Below the pieces are notes generated by a model that was not told the DNA's origin, did no database searches, and was given only the letters and a program-made list of their open reading frames with translations. A DNA stretch of 64,000 nucleotides. It comes from Comamonadaceae bacterium. GTDB taxonomy: Bacteria; Pseudomonadota; Gammaproteobacteria; Burkholderiales; Burkholderiaceae_C. The stretch is taken from positions 55,667-119,666 of the forward strand of contig CANFWH010000004.1 in assembly GCA_947450645.1 (NCBI GenBank), read 5' to 3'. Shown here in pieces: positions 8,355-17,254 of this stretch (position 1 is its first letter; the number at the start of each line of letters is the position of its first letter). A program made the position numbers and the translations under genes.

Positions 8355-10415
8355 ATGACATATGCACTTTTTGAAGATACGGGTAAATTGCTCACGGGGC
8401 GGGTGATGAGCGAGACGGATGCGAGCGCCCAGATAGAGCTGGACTCGGGCAAGCGCCAAAAGGTCAAGGCCAGTCACGTCTTGCTTCGCTTTGATAAGCC
8501 TGAGCCTGCGGCTCTTGTGGCCGCTAGCCATGCGCTCGCGCCCGAAATTGATTTGGCGATGGCGTGGGAGTTTGCCAGCGATGACGAGTTTGGCTTTTCC
8601 GATGTCGCGCGCGATTACTTTTCGAGTCAAGCGACCTTGAGCGAGCAAGCGGCGATGCTGTTTGCGCTGCACGGCGCGCCGCATTACTTTAGGCGCGGGT
8701 CTAGCAAAGGGCGTTTTAAAAAAGCCGACGCGGTCACGCTGGCTTTGGCTTTGGCCGCGATTGAAAAGAAAAAAGAAGTGCTGGCGCAAATTGATACGTG
8801 GGCGAATGAGCTGGCCGCCAAACAGTGCCCCGAACCGATTAAGACGCAGCTCTACAAAATTCTGTTCAAGCCCGACAAGAACGCGCCCGAATACAAAGCC
8901 GTGGTGCAAGCGGCGCGCAGCACGCAAACGCCGCCACTCGTGCTCTTGCAAGCAGCAGGCGCGATTGCGAGCAGCTACCAATTTCACTGGCAACGCTTTT
9001 TGTTTGAGGCCATGCCCGCAGGCCACATGGATAAAGGTCTGCCGAGCACGGCCGCTGGACGACCAATCACAGCAAGGCTTGCAGGCTTGCCACTTGCGAA
9101 AGTCCGTGCTTTTTCGATTGACGACTCGGCCACCACCGAAATTGACGATGCACTCTCGGTACAAGGATTGGGAACGAGCGAGATCATTTTGGGCATCCAC
9201 ATTGCTGCACCCAGTTTGGGTATTTCGGTGGACGATGCCGTCGATAAGCTTGCCCGCTCGCGGCTTTCCACCGTCTATATGCCAGGGCAAAAAATCACCA
9301 TGCTGCCCGACAGTCTCGTGCAGCCATTCACGCTGCAGGCCAATACGGACGTGGCCTTGGCGAGACCCGCTGTGTCGCTTTACGTCACTTACGATGCAGC
9401 GGCGTTGGCTGTCAAAAGTTTTGAAACCAAGATTGAACGCGTGCCTGTGGTCGCCAATTTACGCTACGACCAAATTGACCACATCGTGACCAAGGCGTGG
9501 CTGACCGATGCGAGCAAGGTGACAGCAGGCACGCCAGCCGAAGTGACGGGCTTGCGTTCGGAACTGTCGTGGCTGCACGTGCTGGCCGAGCATCTAAAAG
9601 CACAGCGTGAAATTGTGCGCGGCAAACCCGAAACCTTCAATCGCCCTGACTACAGCTTCAAGTTGGACAAGCAAGGCGACACGGCCATTCAAGGGGACGA
9701 GCTCGTGGAGATTGTTCCGCGCGTTCGTGGTGCGCCGCTTGATCTCATCGTTGCCGAATGCATGATTGTGGCCAACAGCACCTGGGGCGCGTGGCTGGCG
9801 ACGCTGGGCGTGCCCGCCATTTATCGAAGTCAAGCCTCACTGGCGTTTGGTGTGAAAGTGCGCATGGGCATCCGTGCGCTACCCCATGCGGGCATTGGCG
9901 TGGCAGCTTATGCGTGGAGTACCTCGCCGCTACGCCGCTATACCGATTTGGTCAATCAATGGCAAATTATTGCAGCTGCAGAGCACGGCGCAACCGCTGC
10001 TTTGGCCGCGCCTTTCAAGCCCAAAGATGCGGCGCTATTTGCCATCATCGCCAGCTTTGACGATGCATATAGCAGCTACAACCAATTCCAAAACACCATG
10101 GAGCGTTATTGGACGCTCAAATATGTGCAGCAGCGCGGAATCAAAGAACTCACTGCCGTGGTGATGAAAGAAGGCCTAGCCCGTGCTGATGATGTGCCGC
10201 TTGTGCTGCCTGTGATGGGGGCGCAAGATTTGCCACGCGGCGCGCGGATTCGCGTGCGATTGGGCGCGATCGACTTTATTGCGCTGGAGCTTTCGGGCAC
10301 ACTCATCGAACGATTAGACTTTGATGCACAGGATCCTGATGACGACGAAACCGACGAGGCGCCACTAGCGACGGTGGCGATTGCCATGGATGTCAACGAA
10401 GAGCAGACCCCTTAA
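8355..10415 (+). CDS. RNB-domain exoribonuclease (RNase II/R family)
   Basis: A 686-residue 3'-5' exoribonuclease of the RNase II/VacB family. The catalytic RNB signature SIDDSATTEIDDALSV around residue 253 supplies the aspartates that bind magnesium; SRLSTVYMPGQKITMLP and the YAWSTSPLRRYTDLVNQ motif follow in the expected order. The N-terminal cold-shock-like domain is short. It is divergent from rodA with 30 bases between the two starts. Its end overlaps the downstream TonB-like gene by 26 bases, suggesting coupled translation. Confidence 0.9.
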   Translation: MTYALFEDTGKLLTGRVMSETDASAQIELDSGKRQKVKASHVLLRFDKPEPAALVAASHALAPEIDLAMAWEFASDDEFGFSDVARDYFSSQATLSEQAAMLFALHGAPHYFRRGSSKGRFKKADAVTLALALAAIEKKKEVLAQIDTWANELAAKQCPEPIKTQLYKILFKPDKNAPEYKAVVQAARSTQTPPLVLLQAAGAIASSYQFHWQRFLFEAMPAGHMDKGLPSTAAGRPITARLAGLPLAKVRAFSIDDSATTEIDDALSVQGLGTSEIILGIHIAAPSLGISVDDAVDKLARSRLSTVYMPGQKITMLPDSLVQPFTLQANTDVALARPAVSLYVTYDAAALAVKSFETKIERVPVVANLRYDQIDHIVTKAWLTDASKVTAGTPAEVTGLRSELSWLHVLAEHLKAQREIVRGKPETFNRPDYSFKLDKQGDTAIQGDELVEIVPRVRGAPLDLIVAECMIVANSTWGAWLATLGVPAIYRSQASLAFGVKVRMGIRALPHAGIGVAAYAWSTSPLRRYTDLVNQWQIIAAAEHGATAALAAPFKPKDAALFAIIASFDDAYSSYNQFQNTMERYWTLKYVQQRGIKELTAVVMKEGLARADDVPLVLPVMGAQDLPRGARIRVRLGAIDFIALELSGTLIERLDFDAQDPDDDETDEAPLATVAIAMDVNEEQTP
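9072..9082. repeat. GCAAGSCTTGC motif copy 2
   Basis: GCAAGGCTTGC in the RNB gene, read as Ala-Arg-Leu-Ala with the uncommon Arg codon AGG. Confidence 0.6.
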
Positions 10416-11292
10416 ACGTACCGTGAAATATCTGAAGCGACTCTCTACTTTGCATATCGCCATTTTGGTGTCGGTACTGATCCATGTGCTTTTGATTACC
10501 GTGCGCTTTGTCAATCCCGAAGGCTTTAACCGTGTGTTCAAAGATACGCCGCTCGAAGTGATTTTGGTGAACGCCAAAACCAGCGAAAAGCTAGACGACT
10601 TAAATGCGCAAGCACAAGCGATTGCGCAGTACCGACTTAACGGCGGAGGCGACGCCAATAAAGGCCTTGCGAGCAGCCCTATGCCTAGTAGTCAGGTCAC
10701 AGATTTGGGGCTGGCGGCTGAAGAGGCGCAGGCACAAGTTGAGCTGTTACAAGCGCAGCAAATGCGAATGTTGGCGGACATTAAAGATCGAATGTCACAT
10801 CTGCCCAAGCCCGATCCCAAGGTCGTTAAAACGGCTGAAAAAGCCGAGGAAGACAAAAAGCGTCGTCAATTACTCAAGCTCTTGGCGGCGATTGAAAAAA
10901 GGATTAACGAAGAAAACGCTAAACCCAAAAAACGCTACATCAGCCCGTCCACGCGGCAGGAGGCTTATGCCATGTATTACGACGATTTGCGCCGCAAAAT
11001 TGAGCGCGTGGGCACCGAGAACTTTCCTACCGCAGCGGGACGCAAACTGTATGGCGAACTCACAATGCTCATGACCGTGAATTACGACGGACAAATCATC
11101 GGCACCGAGGTGGTCAATGGTGGCTCGGGCGATAAGCAGTTAGACAGGCGTGCACAAGCCATCGCCCTGCAAGCCTCGCCGTTTGGGGCATTCACTAAAG
11201 ATATGCGTCGCACGGCAGACCAATTGGTGGTGGTGTCGCGCTTTCAGTTCACCAAAGACCAAATGCTAGAAACCACTTTGGCGGCGCAATGA
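10390..11292 (+). CDS. TonB/TolA-like energy-transducer protein
   Basis: A 300-residue protein with a short basic N-terminus, one membrane helix (LHIAILVSVLIHVLLITV), a long Lys/Glu/Ala-rich periplasmic linker, and a C-terminal TonB-type domain (KLYGELTMLMTVNYDGQIIGTEVVNG then the GDKQLDRRAQAIALQASPF region). It is expected to span the periplasm. No ExbB/ExbD partners are nearby. The ATG at 10390 lies inside the RNB gene; a GTG at 10422 just after that stop is a possible alternative start. The ATGA overlap with mtgA points to co-transcription. Confidence 0.8.
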   Translation: MSTKSRPLKRTVKYLKRLSTLHIAILVSVLIHVLLITVRFVNPEGFNRVFKDTPLEVILVNAKTSEKLDDLNAQAQAIAQYRLNGGGDANKGLASSPMPSSQVTDLGLAAEEAQAQVELLQAQQMRMLADIKDRMSHLPKPDPKVVKTAEKAEEDKKRRQLLKLLAAIEKRINEENAKPKKRYISPSTRQEAYAMYYDDLRRKIERVGTENFPTAAGRKLYGELTMLMTVNYDGQIIGTEVVNGGSGDKQLDRRAQAIALQASPFGAFTKDMRRTADQLVVVSRFQFTKDQMLETTLAAQ

Positions 11293-12089
11293 TGAGCAAA
11301 TTTTTCCGCCGTTTTGCTGTGCTGCTTTTGGTGGGCGTGTTGGCATTGCAAGCGTTTTTTTTAGTGCGCATTGTGCTGCTGCGCTGGGTGGATATGGAAT
11401 CGACCAGCTTTGAGCGAAGCAATATCTACATCGTTGCCACCACCAAGCCCGAACCGTGGCGGTTTGCTTGGCAACAGCATTGGGTGCCTTACGAGCGCAT
11501 CAGCACGAACCTCAAGCGCGCCATTATTGCGTCGGAGGATGCTAGCTTTACCGACCACGATGGCGTGGATTGGGCGGCGATAGAAAAGGCGTGGGATAAA
11601 AATAAAAAGGCAGAAAAAATAGCGGAAAAACAGGCTGAAAAAAACAAGCCGAAATTTAGTTTGTTTGGTAAAAAACCAATCACCAAACCTTTGCAAGCCT
11701 CTACAGCAAAGGCTCCCAAGACAGTAGGCGGATCGACGATTACACAGCAACTCGCTAAAAATTTATTTTTAAGCGGCGAGCGAACTTACTTGCGCAAAGC
11801 GCAGGAATATGTACTGGTCATGATGCTAGAGACGGTGCTTTCTAAAGAGCGCATCTTCGAAATTTATCTCAATCACGTGGAGTGGGGCGAAGGCGTGTTT
11901 GGTGCAGAAGCCGCGTCGCAATACTACTTTCGCAAAAGTGCGGCGAGACTCGATGCACATGAAGCGTCACTGCTCGCGGTAATGCTGCCGCGCCCTAAAT
12001 ACTTTGAACGCCGCATCCACACTTCTGAGTATTTGCAAAGCCAATCCGCTACCGTGCAAGCGCGAATGGGTGGCGTGGATATTCCTTAA
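11289..12089 (+). CDS. mtgA: Monofunctional peptidoglycan glycosyltransferase MtgA
   Basis: MtgA polymerises lipid II into glycan strands at the inner membrane. The 266-residue protein has one N-terminal membrane helix, the IIASEDASFTDHDGVDW motif holding the catalytic Glu, the GGSTITQQLAKNLFLS motif, and the ERIFEIYLNHVEWGEGVFG segment. Between the first two motifs there is an insertion of about 40 residues rich in Lys, Ala and Glu (roughly residues 99-143) not expected in the family. It follows the TonB-like gene with an ATGA overlap. Confidence 0.92.
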   Translation: MMSKFFRRFAVLLLVGVLALQAFFLVRIVLLRWVDMESTSFERSNIYIVATTKPEPWRFAWQQHWVPYERISTNLKRAIIASEDASFTDHDGVDWAAIEKAWDKNKKAEKIAEKQAEKNKPKFSLFGKKPITKPLQASTAKAPKTVGGSTITQQLAKNLFLSGERTYLRKAQEYVLVMMLETVLSKERIFEIYLNHVEWGEGVFGAEAASQYYFRKSAARLDAHEASLLAVMLPRPKYFERRIHTSEYLQSQSATVQARMGGVDIP

Positions 12090-12102
12090 TTTTGAGATTG
12101 AT

Positions 12103-12849
12103 ATGACGATTATTTCTGACCCGTGGTTTTATGCCGTCGCCATTCCTGCCGTCTTTTTAACAGGCCTCAGCAAAAGCGGCTTTGCAACGGGTATTGGCAC
12201 GCTGTCTGTGCCGCTCATGGCGCTGGTGATTCCTGTGCCGCAAGCCGCAGCGGTGATGATGCCTTTGTTACTGCTCGCCGACTTAATTGGCCTCAGAATG
12301 TTTAGACGCGATTTTGATTTGGCTTTGCTTCGCTTTATGTTGCCGTGGGGGCTTTTGGGCATTGCGATTGGTACATTGACTTTCAAAGTGTTGTCGCCTC
12401 ACGTGGTGGCGGGTTGCGTGGGTGCGTTTACGCTGTTATTTTTAGCGCAGCAATTGCTTTTTCCGCCACGCCTCAATAGCAAACCTCAGCCAAAGTGGTT
12501 GGGTGCTGTGTTTGTCGCGATGTCTGGATTTACCAGTTTTATTGCTCACGCTGGTGGACCGCCCGCCAATGCGTACGCGCTACCTCTCAAACTCAAGCCG
12601 ATGGTGTTTGCAGCAACGATGGCGTACTTCTTTTTTGTCATCAATCTGTCCAAGTGGATTCCCTACGCCTACTTAGGCCTGCTGGATTTGCGCAATTTTT
12701 GGACAGCTCTTGTGATGATGCCCATTGCGGGATTCGGTGTTTGGGCTGGGAAAAAAATGGCCATGCGTATGAGTCCCAAAATGTTTTATCGTTTGATTCA
12801 TCTCGGGATGTTGCTCAGTGGCAGCAAGCTACTTTGGGACGCGTTCTAA
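12103..12849 (+). CDS. TSUP (TauE/SafE) family sulfite/anion permease
   Basis: A 248-residue membrane protein with about eight hydrophobic segments and the repeated TSUP signatures, LTGLSKSGFATGIGTLSVP near the N-terminus and AHAGGPPANAYALPLKL in the second half. TSUP proteins move sulfur-containing anions such as sulfite, sulfoacetate or thiosulfate. The ATG at 12103 is used because the frame upstream lies within mtgA. Its position beside a VTT-disulfide-reductase fusion and a putative selenium importer makes an oxyanion of S or Se a reasonable but untested substrate. Confidence 0.82.
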   Translation: MTIISDPWFYAVAIPAVFLTGLSKSGFATGIGTLSVPLMALVIPVPQAAAVMMPLLLLADLIGLRMFRRDFDLALLRFMLPWGLLGIAIGTLTFKVLSPHVVAGCVGAFTLLFLAQQLLFPPRLNSKPQPKWLGAVFVAMSGFTSFIAHAGGPPANAYALPLKLKPMVFAATMAYFFFVINLSKWIPYAYLGLLDLRNFWTALVMMPIAGFGVWAGKKMAMRMSPKMFYRLIHLGMLLSGSKLLWDAF

Positions 12850-12879
12850 ACGCAGCGGCCAAGGCGCACAATCGGCATC

Positions 12880-14973
12880 ATGTTCGGCCTTGACCTCGCT
12901 TACTTTCAATCGCATTACGCGCAGTTGGCGGGTGCCTTTGCGCAAAACCCGCTGCCGTTTGCAGCTTTATTTTTTGCGGTCTATGTGCTGGTGACGGCTG
13001 TGTCCTTGCCGTTTGCAACTTTGCTCACGCTTTTGGCGGGTGCCTTGTTTGGTTTGTGGCAGGGCGTGTTGTTGGTGTCGTTTGCATCGAGTCTTGGCGC
13101 GACACTTGCCATGCTTGTTGCCCGCTACGTCTTATCCAGTAAGGTCTCGCGTAGGTTCAGCGCGCAGATGGAGACGATTAACCAAGGTATCAGGCGCGAT
13201 GGTGCGTTCTATTTATTTGCGCTTCGGCTCACGCCTGTCGTGCCATTTTTTATGGTTAATTTATTGATGGGATTGACCCAGATTCGCGCCTTTACTTTCT
13301 ATTGGGTGAGCCAGCTTGGCATGTTGGCTTTGACCTTTGTCTATGTGAATTCGGGGACGCAACTGGCGAACTTGCACTCGCTTTCGGGCATTGCCAGCCC
13401 TGCGTTGTTGGACTCACTCGCGCTTGCAGGATTCGCGCCGTTGGTGCTTAAAAAGCTCATGCCGTGGGTAATCGCCACCCATGCCAAAGCCACTATTTAT
13501 AGGCCTTGGAATGCCATTCGTCCTAAAACCTTTGATCGCAATTTGATTGTGATTGGTGGCGGTGCGGGCGGTTTGGTGTCCGCCTATATTGCTGCCGCAG
13601 TCAAAGCCAAAGTGACGCTGATAGAGGCGCACAAAATGGGCGGCGATTGTTTAAACTACGGCTGCGTGCCCAGCAAGGCGCTGATTAAAAGCGCCAAGGT
13701 GGCGCATCAAATGAAGCATGCAAAGCGCTATGGCCTCGTGCAAGCCAATGCAGACGGTGCTTCCCAGCCATCGCTCACTTTTAGCTTCAAGGCCGTGATA
13801 GCGCGAGTGCAGGCCATCATTGCTGCGATTGAACCGCATGACAGCATCGAGCGTTACACCAACCTTGGCGTGGAAGTGCTGCAAGGCTACGCAAAAATCA
13901 TCAATCCGTGGACTGTGGAAATTGCATTAAATGCAGATGCAGAATCGCCCGCTAAACCATGTGTATTAAGGCTTACAGCAAGGTCAATTGTGATTGCGAC
14001 AGGCGCTGCGCCGTTTGTTCCACCACTGGCTGGCATAGAAAACTCAGGCTATTTGACCAGCGATACGCTCTGGGACGCGTTTGCAACGCTGGATGAAATC
14101 CCTAAGCGAATTACCATTCTTGGCGGCGGTCCGATTGGCTGCGAGCTCGCACAAGCCTTGCAGCGCTTGGGCTCTACGGTCACGCTTGTTGAACAAGCAA
14201 AGCGTTTGCTTATCCGTGAGGACGAAGATGTATCAAACTTTGCACGCGCTGCATTAGAAGCAGACGGCGTGCGCGTACTCACGAATCACACCATTGATCT
14301 AAGTCAGCGCAACTTTGATGCGCTTATCGTCGCCGTGGGTCGCTCTGCAAGGCTTGCTGGCTATGGTTTGGAGGTGCTTGGTATTCCTACAAATAAAACG
14401 ATTGAAACCAACGAATACTTGCAAACCATCTACCCAAACATCTACGCGGCGGGTGATGTGGCGGGCCCATATCAGTTCACGCATGCGGCTGCGCATCAGG
14501 CTTGGTACGCGGCGGTCAACGCCTTGTTTGGAGATTTCAAAAAGTTCAAAGTCGATTACTCCGTCATTCCTGCTGCTACGTTTATCGACCCCGAGATTGC
14601 GCGAGTGGGCTTGAACGAGCAGGATGCAAAAGCGCAAGGTGTGGCTTACGAGGTGACGAGATTCGGTATCGATGACCTCGACCGCGCCATTGCCGACAGC
14701 GCAGCCGAGGGTTTTGTAAAAGTGCTCACCGTGCCTGGCAAAGACAAGATATTAGGCGTCACGATTGTGGGTAGTCATGCAGCAGAACTCTTGGCGGAAT
14801 ACGTGCTGGCTATGAAGCATGGCCTCGGTTTAAACAAAATCCTTGGCACGATTCACACCTACCCCACCTTCTCGGAAGCCAATAAATACGTGGCTGGTGA
14901 GTGGAAGCGGGCGCATCAGCCAGCTAAGTTACTCGCCCTCGTTAAACGCTTTCACGACTGGCGACGGGGCTAG
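12880..14973 (+). CDS. VTT (TVP38/TMEM64) membrane domain fused to MerA-like FAD disulfide reductase
   Basis: A 697-residue fusion. Residues 1-200 form a VTT/DedA-like membrane domain with the TLLAGALFG and FALRLTPVVPFFMVN motifs. Residues about 220-697 form a class I pyridine nucleotide-disulfide oxidoreductase: FAD motif IGGGAGGLVSA, redox pair C257/C262 in GGDCLNYGCVPSK, NAD motif ILGGGPIGCELAQ, and the C-terminal HTYPTFSEA dimer motif. Such fusions are called mercuric-reductase-like but lack the MerA heavy-metal domain. It converges with the importer permease gene (4-bp overlap). The substrate is unknown; reduction of a sulfur or selenium compound at the membrane is inferred from context. 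Confidence 0.85.
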   Translation: MFGLDLAYFQSHYAQLAGAFAQNPLPFAALFFAVYVLVTAVSLPFATLLTLLAGALFGLWQGVLLVSFASSLGATLAMLVARYVLSSKVSRRFSAQMETINQGIRRDGAFYLFALRLTPVVPFFMVNLLMGLTQIRAFTFYWVSQLGMLALTFVYVNSGTQLANLHSLSGIASPALLDSLALAGFAPLVLKKLMPWVIATHAKATIYRPWNAIRPKTFDRNLIVIGGGAGGLVSAYIAAAVKAKVTLIEAHKMGGDCLNYGCVPSKALIKSAKVAHQMKHAKRYGLVQANADGASQPSLTFSFKAVIARVQAIIAAIEPHDSIERYTNLGVEVLQGYAKIINPWTVEIALNADAESPAKPCVLRLTARSIVIATGAAPFVPPLAGIENSGYLTSDTLWDAFATLDEIPKRITILGGGPIGCELAQALQRLGSTVTLVEQAKRLLIREDEDVSNFARAALEADGVRVLTNHTIDLSQRNFDALIVAVGRSARLAGYGLEVLGIPTNKTIETNEYLQTIYPNIYAAGDVAGPYQFTHAAAHQAWYAAVNALFGDFKKFKVDYSVIPAATFIDPEIARVGLNEQDAKAQGVAYEVTRFGIDDLDRAIADSAAEGFVKVLTVPGKDKILGVTIVGSHAAELLAEYVLAMKHGLGLNKILGTIHTYPTFSEANKYVAGEWKRAHQPAKLLALVKRFHDWRRG
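14347..14357. repeat. GCAAGSCTTGC motif copy 3
   Basis: GCAAGGCTTGC in the VTT-reductase fusion gene, again read as Ala-Arg-Leu-Ala using AGG. A 10-base variant (CAAGCCTTGC) lies 186 bases upstream at 14152. Confidence 0.6.
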
Positions 14974-15674
14974 CCTAACGCGCGCCGAATCCAATAACTA
15001 AGCGTATCGACCAGCACAACCAATCCGAGCATCGCTAAGAGCACCGAGCTGGTTTCTGCCATTTGGAACAGGCTCATGTGGAACGACAACATTCCGCCAA
15101 GCCCGCCTGCGCCGACGACACCCAGCACAGCGGCGGCGCGGATATTGTTCTCCCAGCGGTAGAGCGTGTAGCTGACCAATTGCGGAATGATTTGCGGCAG
15201 TGTGGCGTAACAAAAAATCTTTGCCTCGCTCACACCACTTGTTCGCAAAGCCATTGCGGGCGAGCTTTCAGCGTTCTCTATCGCTTCAGCAAACAATCTC
15301 CCGAGCACGCCGCTGGTATGCAGCGCCAGCGCCAGCGTGCCCGCCATCGGCCCCAGTCCTGCTGCAATCAAAAGCAAGGTCGCCCAAATGAGTTCGGGAA
15401 TGCTGCGCAGCACGTTGGCAACAAACCGTAAGCGCACAATCATTAAACCGAAAACAACAGCCAGCAAAGTACCGAGCATCGACATGGCGAGCGTCTCAAG
15501 CGTTGCCCACCATAGCTTTTGCAAAAATGCAGTTTGCACATTGGGGACTAGCAACTCGGCGATAAATCGCGTCATTTTTTGCAGTGCTGCAACGGATAAA
15601 AATTGCGCCCACTGTAAATCAAGCGACCAAAAACTAGCGATGATGAGGGTTGCAATGATAAAAATAATTTTCAT
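14970..15674 (-). CDS. PhnE-type ABC transporter permease (second copy)
   Basis: A 234-residue inner-membrane permease of the PhnE family. The family motif for ATPase contact, with GxxxxxF and SxxxAL elements, is seen in LRTSGVSEAKIFCYATLPQIIPQLVSYTLYRWENNIRAAAVLGVVGAGGLG. It follows the first permease with an ATGA overlap and should form a heterodimeric channel with it. The closest context (binding protein, ATPase, two permeases) is that of phosphonate-type importers; the binding protein points to a selenium oxyanion-type ligand instead. It ends the operon, converging with the VTT fusion. Confidence 0.88.
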   Translation of the reverse strand: MKIIFIIATLIIASFWSLDLQWAQFLSVAALQKMTRFIAELLVPNVQTAFLQKLWWATLETLAMSMLGTLLAVVFGLMIVRLRFVANVLRSIPELIWATLLLIAAGLGPMAGTLALALHTSGVLGRLFAEAIENAESSPAMALRTSGVSEAKIFCYATLPQIIPQLVSYTLYRWENNIRAAAVLGVVGAGGLGGMLSFHMSLFQMAETSSVLLAMLGLVVLVDTLSYWIRRALG

Positions 15675-16495
15675 GACAGCGCCTTACGAAAGGCATGGCT
15701 GGCTTGGTCTGCGAGCCAGACAAGAAAGAAGAAAACGATCAGCATCGTCGCCACTTCGGAGCCATTAAACATCTTCATCGAAGCATCCATTTGCTGCCCG
15801 AGTCCCCCCGCGCCCACAAAGCCCAGCACGGCGGACGAGCGAATCGCGCACTCCCAGCGGTAGACCGTGTAGCTCGTGAGCTCTGCGGCACTCTGTGGCA
15901 AGAGGCCATAAAAAAACGCTTGCAAACGGCCTGCGCCATTGCGCAGCAAACTGTGCGTGACGGCAGGATCGCTGGATTCCAAAATCTCGCCATACACCTT
16001 GCCTAGCATGCCCGTGTAGGTCAGGGCAATCGCCAGCACGCCAGCCGTGGGACCCAGCCCGACGACGCGCACAAAGACCAGCGCCCAAATGAGCTCGGGG
16101 ACGCTGCGCAGCACAATCAAGAGCCAACGCACAGCGGTTCGGCACACGGCAGAGCCAATACCCATGCGGCCTGCAAGCCCGCTAACGGATAGCACACGAG
16201 CGGTCATGAGTGAAAGCGGAATCGCAAAAACAAGTGCGAGTGCAATGCCTGCTGTCGCCATCGCCACCGTACGCCAAGTCTCACGCGCCACCATCAATAA
16301 AAACTCGGGTTCAAGTTTTGGTGGAAAAAAATCAACCAAAAACTTCAATGTGGGCTTTAAGCTTTCGGCGGAAAACAGCGTCCAGATTTTGAACTCCGTT
16401 AGCACCAACATCGGCCATAGCAGCACGGCGGTGACGGCGATCCAAAAGACGCGGCCCAAGAATGCAGGATCGCGCCGTGATTTAGGTGAGCTCAT
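15671..16495 (-). CDS. PhnE-type ABC transporter permease (first copy)
   Basis: A 274-residue permease with about six membrane helices and a PhnE-type cytoplasmic loop (GLLPQSAAELTSYTVYRWECAIRSS then VLGFVGAGGLGQQ). It has the RSVPELIWALVFV motif shared with the second permease, so the two likely arose by duplication. The ATG at 16495 is chosen since it follows naturally from the ATPase gene, overlapping it by 14 bases; the frame further upstream is a shadow of that gene. Membrane partner of the ATPase encoded just before it. Confidence 0.88.
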   Translation of the reverse strand: MSSPKSRRDPAFLGRVFWIAVTAVLLWPMLVLTEFKIWTLFSAESLKPTLKFLVDFFPPKLEPEFLLMVARETWRTVAMATAGIALALVFAIPLSLMTARVLSVSGLAGRMGIGSAVCRTAVRWLLIVLRSVPELIWALVFVRVVGLGPTAGVLAIALTYTGMLGKVYGEILESSDPAVTHSLLRNGAGRLQAFFYGLLPQSAAELTSYTVYRWECAIRSSAVLGFVGAGGLGQQMDASMKMFNGSEVATMLIVFFFLVWLADQASHAFRKALS

Positions 16496-17246
16496 CGAGA
16501 TGCTGGGCATACAAATCTTTGAGTCGTTCGGGCGTAACTTCGTTAGTCGGCAAATCAAATGCCAACTCGCCATTTTTAAGTCCGATGATGCGCGGGAAAT
16601 GCGCCAGCGCCATTTGTACATGATGCAGCGTTGCGACCAAGGTGATGCCGCGCTGGCTTGCGTTACGCGTCAATGTTTGTATGGCTTGCTCGGCACGCGC
16701 TGGGTCAAGTGCAGACAGCGGCTCGTCAATCAGCCATAGCTTGCTATCCGAGACCAATCCTCTCGCAAGCCCCACCCGCTGGCGCTCGCCGCCCGATAGC
16801 CTATCCACGCGCTCAAACAATTTATCGACTAAATCAAACTGAGCGAGCGCAAGCTCTGCGGCTGGGATATCGGCTGGATAAAACAAGCTGCGGATGCTCG
16901 TCCAAAATCCCATGAGCGGCAATTGCCCTGCCAGCACGCTGGTGACAACGCGCTGACGTGGCGGCAAGGGCGGCACTTGCGGCGCTAAAAATAAATCACC
17001 GCGAAGACGTTGCAAATCATTTTTTGTGAGCTGCCAAGGATCGCGTGCGTCCAACTTTAATGAGCCCGCTGCTGGCATCAAGGCGCACGCTATCAAGGAG
17101 AGCAGCGTGGTTTTGCCTGCACCCGAAGGACCAATCGCCGCGACTTGTTCGCCTGCCTCTATCGTTAGCGTGATGGGCTGCAAAGCCAAGCTGGCTGGGG
17201 CGGCGGCAGGATGCCTGCCTGCTGCGGCTAGCAGTTCAACTTTCAT
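16482..17246 (-). CDS. PhnC-type ABC transporter ATP-binding protein
   Basis: A 254-residue ABC ATPase with Walker A GPSGAGKTTLL at about residue 38, the signature LSGGERQRVGLARGL, and Walker B LWLIDEPLSALDPAR. The arrangement PhnD-like, PhnC-like, PhnE-like, PhnE-like is typical of phosphonate-family importers. It energises uptake of the ligand captured by the binding protein encoded eight bases upstream. The SPAL-type Q-loop segment is LFLAPQVPPLPPRQR. Substrate identity depends on the binding protein, not on this subunit. Confidence 0.92.
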   Translation of the reverse strand: MKVELLAAAGRHPAAAPASLALQPITLTIEAGEQVAAIGPSGAGKTTLLSLIACALMPAAGSLKLDARDPWQLTKNDLQRLRGDLFLAPQVPPLPPRQRVVTSVLAGQLPLMGFWTSIRSLFYPADIPAAELALAQFDLVDKLFERVDRLSGGERQRVGLARGLVSDSKLWLIDEPLSALDPARAEQAIQTLTRNASQRGITLVATLHHVQMALAHFPRIIGLKNGELAFDLPTNEVTPERLKDLYAQHLDELT

Positions 17247-17254
17247 GAATCAAG

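Noticed and set aside
8325..9290. Long N-terminal extension of the RodA frame (322 residues).
   Set aside because: It is antisense to the RNB gene, has no homology to RodA, and the normal start MAHFLDKPTL is at 8324.
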